DNA of 64,000 nucleotides, from positions 237,129 through 301,128 of the forward strand of contig JAAOMT010000076.1 of NCBI GenBank assembly GCA_016748015.1. The letters are read 5' to 3'. The translations under genes and the position numbers were made by a program. Shown piece by piece: positions 39,162 through 50,885 of the stretch (position 1 is the stretch's first letter; every line of letters starts with the position of its first letter). Source of the stretch: Geosiphon pyriformis (taxonomy: Eukaryota; Glomeromycota; Glomeromycetes; Archaeosporales; Geosiphonaceae). The notes under the pieces are model-generated. The model was not told the DNA's origin and ran no database searches. It saw nothing but the letters and a program-made list of their open reading frames with translations.

Positions 39162-42100
39162 ATGTCGGGACCATTGCCACCAGGTTGGCAGGAAAGTGTA
39201 AGTTTATCTTGTAAAGTTCGATCGTATGTGCTGGTTCTGTGGGAGGGTGTTGGTGAAAGGGCTTGCATATATTTAAAAAACAAATAGACAGCTGATTTAA
39301 TGAAAATAGAATAAAACTGGGAAAGCCATAAATATTTTAAGAATTCCTTAGAAGGGTTCGTTTATATTGCGATATTCAATTCAATTTTATAAACGAATAT
39401 TGATTAATTTTGTCGAAAAAGAATTTTCCTTCCTCGTTACATGCAATCTTCAAAATGATATAATTAATCCATCAACCATTTTTTTTGGTTTCAATATCCC
39501 AGGTGGATAAGACTAGTGGACACAGATTTTGTAAGTTATAAATAAGGATCTAGTCCGATTATTTTATCTGAAATTTCCTTTAAAACAAATCAATCAATCA
39601 ATCAATCAACCTTTAATACTACTGAAAATTAATCTTTTGTTTACTCAAAAAGACATACATGCGGCTAGCTCTACAACGACTTGGGTGAGCCTGTTTTGTG
39701 ATTTTTATTATTTTCATGTATTAGTTTCAAGGTCAAGACTAAAAATTTTTAAAATGTAAAGAATGATCCCCGATCTCAAGGTCCGCCCCAACCATTACAA
39801 ACAACCCCAAAGTCTCAAGTATTCGAGGCGGCTGAAGTAAATAACACATCGTCCTCAAGACATAATAGTCATGCCTCATTCGCATTACAATCGCCGACCC
39901 ACCAAGGAAATGTCCCACAATCACCGCAAAAATATGAATATTTAATTCAACAGCCATATTCCCCTTCGCAATCACATAATCAAGCCGCTCACATTTCTAC
40001 TCAATCGTCAATATTACAAGGATCACCGTATTCAAATCCATCCTCACAACGAGGACCTAGTGTCTATTCGAATAATTCTGGATTCCAAGGTTTTCCGAAT
40101 CAGCTGCCTACCCCTTCATATCCCATTGATCAACAATATTTTCATAATCAAGGGAATAAAGAGCAGCAACAAAATTCTTATCAAAATTTGATAAACCAAT
40201 CACAATCTGGACAGGGATTCGCTCATCAACAACATAGCTATCCCCAACAAACCCAACCACCGCAACAAATTAAACCGAATGATCAATCACAAGGATCGAA
40301 ATCAAAGATAGCAACTGATTTTGTAAAAGCTGGAAAAGGAATTTTGAAATCTATAAAATCGAGTAAAGCCGGTAAAGTATTTGGAGGAAAAAATTCATCA
40401 TCTCAATCACAATCAAATCACCAACATCAACAACCTCAGCATCAGTATCAAGGAGCATACCATCAAACTGCTGTAGGTGGATATCCAATTCAACCTTACG
40501 TTCCAAACCATGGGCAGCAATCTCAACCAGTAACCTATGATCCTTATGCAACTCAATATTCAGGATACGGTTCACAACCTAGCAGTGAATATGGTATCAA
40601 CGCTCCTATATATTCAAATGTTAATACACAACAATATAGTTCAACACCACAAGTCGCCTCTCCTGTACAAACATCTCAAAAAATCCAAGGATATTATTCA
40701 AACCCACCAATTCAAACTTCCACATTGCAACAACCTGAAAGACCTGAAAGCTTTAGCTCAGCTCCTAACACATTTCAAAAGCCACATGGAACTAATTTCT
40801 TCGTACAACTGTCTGACCCACCAAGACAATCAATTACTAGTTTGAGTTCAAACCAAGGACAAAAACCACCACAAGAGGCCACCATACAATATTCGCTTCC
40901 ATCTACAGAACCATCTCAACAACCTCCACGACATCAATCGGCTCAGCTTGTATCAGTATCCACTGAAAACTCATCAGTGTATCCACCAGAGAAAAATTCT
41001 TTCCACAAACAAACTGCTCAATTTGGATCAATATCTGCAGAGAATCCATCCGGGCGTTCACCGGAAATACATAATTCACACAAACAAATAACTCAATTTG
41101 AATTAACTGCTGAAAATCCATCCGCGTATCCGCCCACAACCTCATCAGTTCAATATTCGCATCCGTATTCATATCCTCCTCCATCCTTTTATCCACCTCC
41201 TAAGGAAAATCCAACGGCTGAACCATCCAAATATAGCTTTTCTGGTAAAGCTTCTACCGAACTTACAGCGGCAAATCAGTCGCCATCTGGTCAATCACCA
41301 TATATATTAGCATCATCCACATTCTCAGGTCAACAAAATGCATATCCACCTCCTTTATCAAACCACCCCCCACCCTCATCAACTTATTCACCCCCACCAT
41401 CCGATAATTATGAATTTAAAGATGATTTGAAAAAAGAATCTGAAATTACCTCAGCTAATCCCCAAAATATACCACCGCCTAACTTACAACTCCAAGATCA
41501 GAACCCACCAGTGTCTGGTCAAAAAATTGGTGCCTCTTCACAAGATTTATCTGATCGATATCCTCCTTCACCGGTCACATCTTTAGATTCGATTGTCAAT
41601 CATGAATCATTAAACCATCCATTTCCCCCAGCGGCAGGTCAATTTAATCAATTTTTACAAACGAATATTGATATTCTGCCATCACATAATGTGAGTGATA
41701 ATCAAGAGCTATTATCAAAAAGGATTACAACTACCTTTTTTTTGCTACACTTAGATCTCTAAGTCGTTCCCTCTCCTGATATATTTAAACAAAGTTTACT
41801 AATCTTTCATTTCCCTCCCGATAAATAGTACGATTCAACAATGAGTTCTCAAATTTATCCACCAAATAATCATGAAAATAATCCCCCATCGGACAGTCAA
41901 GAAAATAAACCACCATCACCACAGCAAACAGCATACCCCTCAATCTCGAAAAATGAGCCTAATCATTCAACGACACCTCAATCGTTTTCTCAAGAAAACC
42001 TAAATTTGTCTTCATCTCCAAAAAATCCTTTGCAAAACACAAATAATTCACCTGCTTCAACTAATGTTTCTGAATATTCAACGCTAAAAGATGATTTTCG

Positions 42101-43363
42101 ACATCCCGTTCAGTTTTATCCTCCTCCGTCAGCACAACTTTATCCTCCACCAATAAGTCCAGGAAAGGTGGAGAACACAAATAATTCCCCTGCTCCAACG
42201 AATGTTTCTGAATATTCAACGCTAAGAGATGATTTTCGACATCCCGTTCAGTTTTACCCTCCTCCGTCAGCACAACTTTATCCTCCACCAATAAGCCCAG
42301 GAAAGGTTGAGAAGCACAAGCAAAATCCTCAAGGATATACTAAGGACGATGAAACTCAACAACCATATCCACCAGCTTCACAAAATCAACAAGAACAGCA
42401 GGATTCTTTAACCTCTTATCTGTCTTCACAACAAAATCAACAAGTACAGCAGCATTCTTTAACCTCTTATCCGGCGTCTTCACAAAATAGTCCTCCTCGA
42501 CGGGAACCCGATAACTTTACATTGCCAACTTCCTATGGTTCCTCTCAAATAGCTGTCACAGCACCCTTACGTTTTAATAGTCGTCCAAATTCAATCTCGG
42601 GTAAACAAGGACAATCGGTTTGTAATAAGTTTACTCTTTAATTTCGACCAATTTATATATAGATGATTATTGATGTGTAATATTTGATCCAATTAAATCA
42701 ATCACATTTATAATTCGTTACTAGGAAGTTCCTCAAGAAACTGTTACCCAATCAACCACGACGACTGTTGAAACTTCCCTTAAATCAGATTCACAAGAGC
42801 ATGTTAGTGCTGAGGAGATCACAGCTGATATTAATAAGTTAATGAATGCAATTACACTTGATGGAACCTCTGATTCTGGACCTCAAACAAACCCAAGTAT
42901 TTTTCAACAACAACAACAATACCAACACTCAAATGTACCTCAACAGCAACAACAGCAATATCAATATTATCCGCAGCAGCAATCACAACCATATTACCCA
43001 CAGCCACAACAAAAACAACCACCACCACCACAACAGTATTTTCCACAACAGCCACAACAAAGACAACAACCACCACCACAGCAGTATTTTCCGCAACAGC
43101 CACAATTTCACCAACAGCAAACTTCTCACGAACAAAATTATTCAGGACAACATAAACAGCAATCAAGCTCCTCATCATCGATATTAACAAGTGACGGTAG
43201 AATAGTGTACAAGTTGCATGATCCTGGCTTCTTGGGACAACCTGACACTAGTAGCTCGAGACAAAATGCACAACAGCCAGAGCAACACTCCCAGGTCTAT
43301 GAACAAGAGCTTTATTATCACCATCAACGAGAACAAGAAAGACTGCGTAACGAGCATGCATAG
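39162..43363 (+). CDS. WW-domain protein 2, Pro/Gln-rich
   Basis: Six exons: 39162-39197, 39503-39530, 39653-39684, 39762-41690, 41829-42617 and 42725-43363, giving 1150 residues. All junctions are GT-AG. The first three exons encode a WW domain (GPLPPGWQES, GHRFYIHA, TTTWNDPR; Trp 9 and 32) and have the same sizes (36, 28, 32 nt) and phases as in the gene before it. The rest is disordered Pro/Gln/Ser/Tyr-rich sequence. It has repeated FYPPP/LYPPP pieces, a basic segment at about 210-245 (KAGKGILKSIKSSKAGK) like that of the paralog, a duplicated 46-residue unit in exon 5, and polyglutamine in exon 6. A more ordered C-terminal block reads TSDGRIVYKLHDPGFLG. A scaffold role is likely by family; the partners are unknown. 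Ends in the Pro/Gln exons could shift if minor introns exist. Confidence 0.85.
42036..42311 (+). repeat. 138-bp tandem duplication inside WW gene 2
   Basis: Two near-identical in-frame copies with a 138-base period (46 residues each) start at 42036 and 42174. Both encode NVSEYSTL followed by DDFRHPVQFYPPP and LYPPPISPGKVE. Confidence 0.9.
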
Positions 43364-45970
43364 TGAAACTTTGATAAATTTTTGATTCTCCGCAGGTTGG
43401 ATTGTCCAATATAGTCGATTTCGGTCAATAACCCATAAAAATAATACGGTAAAAACTAACTACCGAGTTTTGATATTTATTTTCAATCGATTTCTACTTA
43501 ATTCATTAGATAAAAAGACAACGGTGTATATTTTGTAATTAATTTTCATTTTGAAAATGATTTTGGTTGCTTAAAAGTACAATTATACATTTTATCCATA
43601 TTTGTTATACAACTATAGTTTATCGTTCCAAACTGAGATTACGAGTATATTGATTTCTCGCTGCGGACCAATTAACCCGCCACTGGGATTTAGCGATCAA
43701 AACATTCAAAAGGTTAAATCTAAAATCAATGGCTAATTTTTCAGGCAATTTTAGTATGATTCGTCATTTGGTTACAATTATTAACCATTGATTTGCTAAT
43801 ATTTTAATTTCGACATTATTTATTTCTAACTATATTTTGCACTTGATTTTATTACATGAATTAATTATTTAGCATTTATTTTGAATTGTATAAAAATTAT
43901 TGTATTTAATAAAATCAGTTTCATAAATTAAGATAGATTGTATAATAATTTAAAAGTTAAATATAATATATAATATATTGGTCATAACTTAGTAGAATAT
44001 TGATTTTAACCTAAAAAATTTTAATATTAATTAAAAATTTTATAATTAAAGCAAAATAATAAATTAATATAATTTGAAATTCAATTATTAATCAATAATT
44101 AAACTAATAAATAATTTTAAAAATAACATAATTGTTTAAATAATTGAATATAATAATTTAATTTAATTAACAAAACTTTACAATAATTATAGCCAATAAA
44201 ACTTAAAAATAAATTTCTTATAACTCTTTCTAGTATTAATTAATTTATAAGAAATTCATTTTATAAATTTTATTACAAATTTAATTTATTTTAATTGTTA
44301 TTTTATATTAAATACATATTCTATTATAAATAAAAAGTTTTATATAAAATATATATTCTAAACTTATTGAATATTGTTATCAAAATTGTATTTGCTAAAT
44401 TACTTTTTTTGCTATATTTAGAATTTTTTAAATTACTATGATTCTTTTATTGTTATTATATTTTATAATATTATTACTATTAAACTAAAACTTGTTAATT
44501 TATAAAAATATGTTATTATATATTTTCAAAATTTAACTATAATTAATTTGGCTTTTAATTGCTAATAAATTTTTTTTCTAAATTAAACAAGAATTATTAT
44601 TTTAAAAAACATTTTTAAAAATAAATTTAATTAGTAAGTTCATATAATAAAGTTGAAAATTATTTAAATTATATAATAATATTGTAAACCAATTTATAAA
44701 AATAATAAGCATAAAGTTAGTTAAAAAAAATCTTAAAACTCAAAGACCTAATTATAAGTTTTAATATAAATACCTCTAAAAAATATGGTTTGACTATTAT
44801 TTATGCAAATACAACAGAGAATATTACATATTAAAAGTAACTTATGTACTTTTAATATATAATTAGCCATTTAAACTTATGCTAAAACTACATTATACTA
44901 AAATACCAGTATTTAAAACCATATTTTCAACATATTTTTTAGTCTTATAAATTTTAACAGTTTTCAATAATTTTTTTATAATGCCAATAATTTACAGTTT
45001 GTTATTATTTAAGGTAATATGTTTAATAAAACACATATATGCTCTAACTTTAAAAAAAAATTGATATAAGTTATCAATTATATATACACAAATTTTTTTA
45101 AGAAAGTTTACTTAAAACAATAAAGTTAGCATGAATAAAGTCCATATTTTTTATCAAAAAACTAACAAATTCTGTAAAAGTTAAAAAAAAACAAATTTAT
45201 TATTAATTTTAATGTTATAAAATAAAATTACAAATAATAGAATCAATTGGCCAATAAATTAAACATATAATAGATAACCAACCAATTGGGTTTAAAACAA
45301 CACTTTTTAAATTAGATGTTTCATTAAATATTTTAATAAGATTGAAAAATTGCTTTGTAAATAAAAGCGAAATAAACTGAAATTTAGCATTTGTAATGAT
45401 ATTAAAAATTAAAAATTTTCCACCAAATTTAATTATTTTTTAAGTAACTGCAATATTAAAAGCTTTTTGAATTGTAAAAATCACAATTACTTATTTTTTA
45501 TGATACTAAAAATTATATAAAAGAATTTTTTAAATCTCGTGTATTGCAATCTTTTTTATTTTTTTAAAAAGTATTTTGTCAGGTTTTCTAAATCTGGTGA
45601 CAAATTTTTTGGAAACTGAATCTGACCTTTGAAACTGTTTTAAAAGTCACAAAAACAAGATTCTAATAACATGATTTTAATATTTATAGTCTCTTACTTA
45701 TTTATATTTTATTTGTTGTTGTAAAATGGAGAAAAATGAATATAATTTTATTTATTTGTTCAAGAAATATGTTAAAATTTGAAAAATTATTTAGTAATAT
45801 TACATTATTTTTGAGTTTGGTTGCAAATTAATCTTGTATGTACTTTGATTGTTTTAATAATTTCGTTGTATTTTTATATTTAATTGAAAATGCGAAAAAT
45901 AGATTTCAAGTTTGGATATCCAAAATGGTTTCCAATAATTTAAAATTCATAAAATAAGATAACACAAACA
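43364..45970. other. 3' flank, then AT-rich non-coding block
   Basis: After the WW gene the composition is ordinary to about 43780. From there to about 45540 it is extremely AT-rich with no credible open frame. I see nothing coding here. Confidence 0.65.
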
Positions 45971-45974
45971 CAAA

Positions 45975-46223
45975 TTATGAGATAGCAATCAAATTATAAT
46001 TTTTTTGGCTTAAATCCCTTAACTCGATTTTATCGGGTAACTCCTCGGCCTTTTTACTTTCGGCAATGCCAATTAACTTTATGTAAGAAAGTTGATAGAT
46101 GTACAAAGTCGATCCTGGAACAAAATTAACATCAACCAATATTGTGTTAGTTGGGTTATGTAGCAAATTCATGATAAAATGATACGAGATGCCAATCGCC
46201 CGAGAATGTCGACAACAAGCCAA
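45975..46223 (-). CDS. Possible coding remnant, unrecognised
   Basis: An 82-codon open frame in DNA of more balanced composition, reading IILV-like segments such as TNTILVDVNFVPGSTLYIYQ and an acidic/basic tail (ESKKAEELPDKIELRD). It looks more protein-like than the shadows nearby but I do not recognise it. It may be part of a broken gene on the minus strand, upstream of and divergent from the DUF4419 fragment. The start is uncertain. Confidence 0.2.
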   Translation of the reverse strand: MACCRHSRAIGISYHFIMNLLHNPTNTILVDVNFVPGSTLYIYQLSYIKLIGIAESKKAEELPDKIELRDLSQKNYNLIAIS

Positions 46224-46476
46224 ATATTATCGAGTCAAATGGAAAAATGTTCAGTGTTTTAATATATTTGAACGCCATTTTTTGAAATCAAGCCGCTTTA
46301 GGAACTCGATAGTCATTACAATAACATATCAAAAAAGGACAATAGGAATTATCCAATTATTATATATAGAGTTTCCCAACAAAAGAAACTTCTATTTGTT
46401 TTTTTAAATAAATATTTTTGCTTTGCTTTTATTTAAGCTGCAAAAGCGGAGCTAGATCTACAGTTTACAAAAAAAG

Positions 46477-46603
46477 NNNNNNNNNNNNNNNNNNNNNNNN
46501 NNNNNNNNNNNNNNNNNNNNNNNNNNNNNNNNNNNNNNNNNNNNNNNNNNNNNNNNNNNNNNNNNNNNNNNNNNNNNNNNNNNNNNNNNNNNNNNNNNNN
46601 NNN
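46477..46603. other. Assembly gap
   Basis: A run of 127 N. It removes the 5' part of the DUF4419 gene. Confidence 1.
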
Positions 46604-46991
46604 CGATATGGATTTCTGGTTGGATAGATTAGAACCGGTCATTTGGAAACTTGTCGAAACATATCGTGGTAATATTGATCAAGATTTTTGGAGTAAGGTT
46701 ATAATGTCAAAAGGTGGTGGATCCGGGATGCCAGTTTATTGGGACGGTTGGATCTCTGCCTTCTTTCCTTATGACAATACCGGTCATAAGTTGACAAAAA
46801 ATAGTATTGAAGCTGCAAATATACCGAAAGGACAAGTAAATGTTCCATTCGACACAGATATTGGTTTCGTTTTAAGTTTTGTCGCTGGTTTTTTGGGTGC
46901 TCAGCAAGAGAGTTTTGGAGAGGGTGACGAGACTGAAGTTATTGTTTCCCCAGTTATTGGTTGGCTTGTGGTGGACCAAATAAAAGATTGA
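46604..46991 (+). CDS. DUF4419 protein, 3' part
   Basis: The open frame runs out of the assembly gap and codes for about 128 residues to a TGA stop. It contains the DUF4419 hallmarks: DFWSKV, a Gly/Ser-rich turn, YWDGWISAFFPY, a VPFDTDIGF-like segment and a C-terminal hydrophobic piece ending SPVIGWLVVDQ. DUF4419 is of unknown function and is found in many copies in fungi, including Glomeromycotina. Family members are usually 300-450 residues, so more than half is missing here. The first ATG after the gap (46608) is unlikely to be the true start. With no stop or frameshift visible, the gene may be intact in the organism. Confidence 0.8.
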
Positions 46992-47324
46992 AAATATTTG
47001 ATTTTTATCAAGTGTAGATTTAGCTCCAAAGTTTGTATAAAGATAAACGTAGTAATTAAAAATATTAAAATGTTATTTTTAGCATAATATCTTTAATTAT
47101 GGCTTTTAAATAATTATTTTTGATAATTTAACCAAATTAATTATTTTCACCATTGATATTTAAAATAAGCTATTAAAATTTACAATCTAATTTTAAGTGT
47201 GTTGGATGGCTGGTCACGTGTTAAAACCACACGATCCACATTTATAGTTACCTTGTTTGTATTTAGATTAGACAGTGGAAGAATTACACTGTCATAACAA
47301 ATAAAAAAAATGTAGTAAAATATT
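46992..47324. other. Intergenic
   Basis: AT-rich, with no supported gene. The minus-strand open frame at 47180-47371 overlaps the LINE tail and may be flanking or older element sequence. Confidence 0.4.
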
Positions 47325-48720
47325 ATTTTTTTATTTTTTTTATTTAGTTTTAACGAGTGCAGCCCAATCACTATTTAGTATACAAAATCAAGACTGAGAA
47401 CTTTAGTTAGACATGATTTACATGTTTATTACATGTAACTAGTCATTTAGATTAATCAAAGCAATACTACACACTTATATGAACAGTAATCATATTATTC
47501 AAATCAAAAAAAAACAGACAAGACTTACAAAAACCAAAACTGACCCCAAAAGAATTATTAATACCAATTAACTTAACTGCACCATTTGACAAACTTTGCA
47601 CTGAACCACAATGCACCAAAGACAACACTTCTGAATTACTGACCAAATTATTCTTCTTCATATCAATCCTAAACTTGAATCTAAACTCCCACAATTCAGA
47701 ATGGTGATGTACACCTACGTCTTACACAAAATCAACTAGAATCTAGGCAGTCTCTTTGCAATTCTCAAATATCTACATAGCTTCCTCAAACCACTTTATA
47801 AGCACAAAGCTCTTACAAAGAAGAGCATATAGATCAACATTAGACATGCATAAAAAAAGAGATTTTAAGACTACGAAAGGAGTCAGGAGATAAAAACCAG
47901 CCAAAGACCTCCAAACTAACATATACTCAAACAAAATTTTCTTATGGGAAACAGAGTCTTTGCTGCAAGTAAACACATAATTAAAGAATTTAACCTCATC
48001 ACAATGTAAACACAAAACACCAGAATAGTGCTTGTTATAAAGCCTTTTTCTAACCACGACAGACAGCCTGCCATACACAGTCTTCATAAAATAGGAGTGT
48101 AAACCAGCTGTAGTTTTACTTGTAAAACCTGACAGCATATTCAAATTCAGATGTTAAATGATCATGATCCTAATCCAATCAATATTACAAATTAAAAAAC
48201 CACCTAGAACTTTAGAACCAGGACCAATTTCTTAGTACATATAATTCACAGATCTAAAAATGTCCCAAACAAAGTGTCAAATATTACCAGAAATTGGCAT
48301 GTTATTGGCTATTAAAAAGCATTTATGCATATTAGTCAGCAGCTACAAAAAGGATTAAGTAGAAACATCTGCCAAAACATCTACACAAACATTATCCAAT
48401 ACACCAGAGTGTTTTTTAACCTTTGACCAGATTACAGAAATGTTTTTATGATTAACCAAATTTGCAATGTGTCTTCTTTCCATCCAACAACAATTATGAA
48501 AATCAGGGCCACCCATCTTCAACTCTGAAATACATGCATCTAAAGCAGCTTGACTGTTCAAGTATATCTTTACCGAACAAAAAGAAAGTACACATTCCAA
48601 CACCAAAACAACAGCCTACAACTCAGCCATCATAGATGATAGAAGACCCACAACTCTAACCCCAATATCCAACCAATCTTAAAAAAAAATACTGCAGTAC
48701 TTTCAGCTACATCAATTATT
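47325..48720 (-). mobile_element. LINE (non-LTR retrotransposon) 3' end, degenerate
   Basis: The minus strand carries the C-terminal part of a LINE ORF2 of the type common in Rhizophagus. An RNase H domain comes first (about 48720-48355). It includes MAEL, a stop in place of Gln, AVVLVLEC, IYLNSQAALDAC (the usual TDSQAA Asp is Asn), WSKVKKHSG and DVLAD. A zinc-knuckle-like segment (about 48144-47773) follows: RLSVVVRKRLYNKHY, LCLHCDEV, then VFTCSKD. The C-terminal piece (about 47694-47467) reads LIGINNSFGVSFGF. After the stop come a short 3' UTR, the conserved AGTGATTGGGCTGCACTCG segment and an A-rich tail to about 47325. The lost catalytic Asp, stops and frame breaks make it inactive. The reverse transcriptase portion is missing or unreadable to the right. 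Confidence 0.8.
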
Positions 48721-49771
48721 TTATTATCAACTTATGACATATTAATAAGTAAATTTACATTTAATTTTGATTATTAATATAATTTTTAATTCTTTTATTA
48801 CATCAAATATATAAACAAAGTTTTTAAAGCTGTAAAAAATATTTATTTAATAAAATAAAATAAAATAAATAATATTAATTGTTATATTTTAATCTTAATT
48901 TAATTATAAGTATTTAATTATGTTAATTTTATTATCTTTACAGTTGTCAATTTGTATATTCAAAAACTTTTAAAACTTTTTAGCATTAAATTTTTAACAT
49001 AAAACTTTTGATTAAAGTTTTTTTATTATTAATAAATTATTACTATTTTTACAAATAAATAATTTATACATATACTTAAAAATATTGAACTTGTAAGTTT
49101 TTAAACTTATACAATTTATTCAAAATATTTTATATTTAATTATAATTTTAATCTTAAGTTTAATATTAACTATATATTTAAAAACATAATTTAATACAAA
49201 TTATTTTTGTATTATAAAAATTTATTACAAATTTTATAATATATTTTTAAGTTTATAATTATATACATATTAATAACTATTTTGCTATTTATATAAATTA
49301 TATATTTTTTTTAAATACATATTTGAACATTAATTTAATAGTTACTAATTTAATAATTAGTAATAATAATAATAATATTTTTTTATTTATATTATCAAAA
49401 TATATAATAATAATACTAAAAATAATTTTTAATTTAACTAAATTATTTATAAAAATTAAAAGATTATATATATCCAGTAAATTAATTAATCATATATTTT
49501 TTTAATACTTTTATTGAAAAAATTTATTATGTTTTACTTAGAATTTTCTCTTTATAATTATTGTATTGTTTTTTATTTTCTTTTTTTTACTATTATTTTT
49601 TTAAATAAAAAATCTTAATTACTTTTATCAATGTAATATATTTTTTAAATATTAAAAAAAAGCTGCAGACTTATATTCAATTCAAATATTGTTTTAGTAT
49701 TTGCTATTTAGCTTTAGCCATAAAAGGTTTTCAGATGTAATAACTTATATTCTTGGAGGATTAGCCAAATA
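48721..49771. other. AT-rich non-coding DNA
   Basis: Very AT-rich, with no supported gene. The open frame at 49323-49505 is compositional. Confidence 0.65.
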
Positions 49772-50104
49772 CTTTTGATTAGGGCTCCTAACGAATCGAG
49801 TCGAGTTTTGATTTGGCTCGGACTCGACTCGGATATTTTTCATTTTTAAGAAATCGAGTCGAGTTTAGTAGCCTATGACTCGACTCGACTCGTTATTGGT
49901 CACGTGTAGAGATTTTATTGGATTTTGGACTAATAGAAAAAATAATTTTCAGGAACAAAATATATTATTCTGATCATCGTCATTTTTCAAGTTAAAAAGA
50001 GCTAAATTGAGACTCGGCGAGTCGAGTCGAGTCATGAGATTTTGATACGTATTATTCCGAGTCAAGGAGAGTTGACTCGACTCTTTCGGAGTCCTACTTT
50101 TGAT
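49772..50104. mobile_element. hAT-type MITE with 8-bp target-site duplication
   Basis: CTTTTGAT at 49772-49779 and again at 50097-50104 flanks a 317-bp element (49780-50096). The element starts TAGGGCTCCTAACGAATC; the reverse complement of its right end starts TAGGACTCCGAAAGAGTC. Over the first 23 bases, 19 match. The 8-bp duplication and TAGG-type ends are typical of hAT elements. The interior is packed with GAGTC/GACTC repeats on both strands and has no coding potential, so it is non-autonomous. Confidence 0.85.
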
Positions 50105-50850
50105 ATAGTTTATATTAATTCAAAATTGGGTCTTTTATTTTCTGAAAATATTTTAAGTTATTATTATTATACTCTTTTTTATCAAAAAATTATTTTATGT
50201 AAAACATACTTAATCTTTTGAGCATTTTTACTAAACCATAATATTTTTTACTTAATATTTTTAATACTAGTATATTAATATTTGGCTTAAAAAAATATAT
50301 ATCAATAATATAAATTTTTAAATTAAATAAAAATTTTAAAATAAAACCTATTTATATTAATTAATTTTCAAAAATTCATTAAATAAATTTTGAAAAATAA
50401 TAATATATTTTATGTTTTATTAAAACAAGTTTTATTATTTAATAATTAATTATACCAATAATATTTAAAAAAAAAATTAAAAATTTCATTTTTTTAAATT
50501 TAATATTTAAGAAAAACCAATGGTATTATTTGTTATTTTTTAATTATTATTTTTAAATTTTTATGTATATTTTTATTAAATAATTCAAAAAGAAAAATTA
50601 AATAAAAAATAACCAAAAACAAATATCGAATAGCTAATCACGTTATTATATTAACTTAATCAATTAAAAATATTTTTATAGAATAAACAGATTAAGTTCT
50701 CATATAATAAAATGGAAATTTAGAAAAGCTTTTTAAAAAAAACTTTATATGAAATACTAATTTTAATTGATTTTTTTTAAACATAAAACTATTATAATTA
50801 ACTTTACAAATTTGACAATAATTACATCCAAAATTTAAAAAGTTGTATCG

Positions 50851-50885
<35 letters not shown>

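Noticed and set aside
42846-43190. Poly-Asn and poly-Val frames on both strands
   Set aside because: Shadow frames of the CAA-rich polyglutamine exon of WW gene 2.
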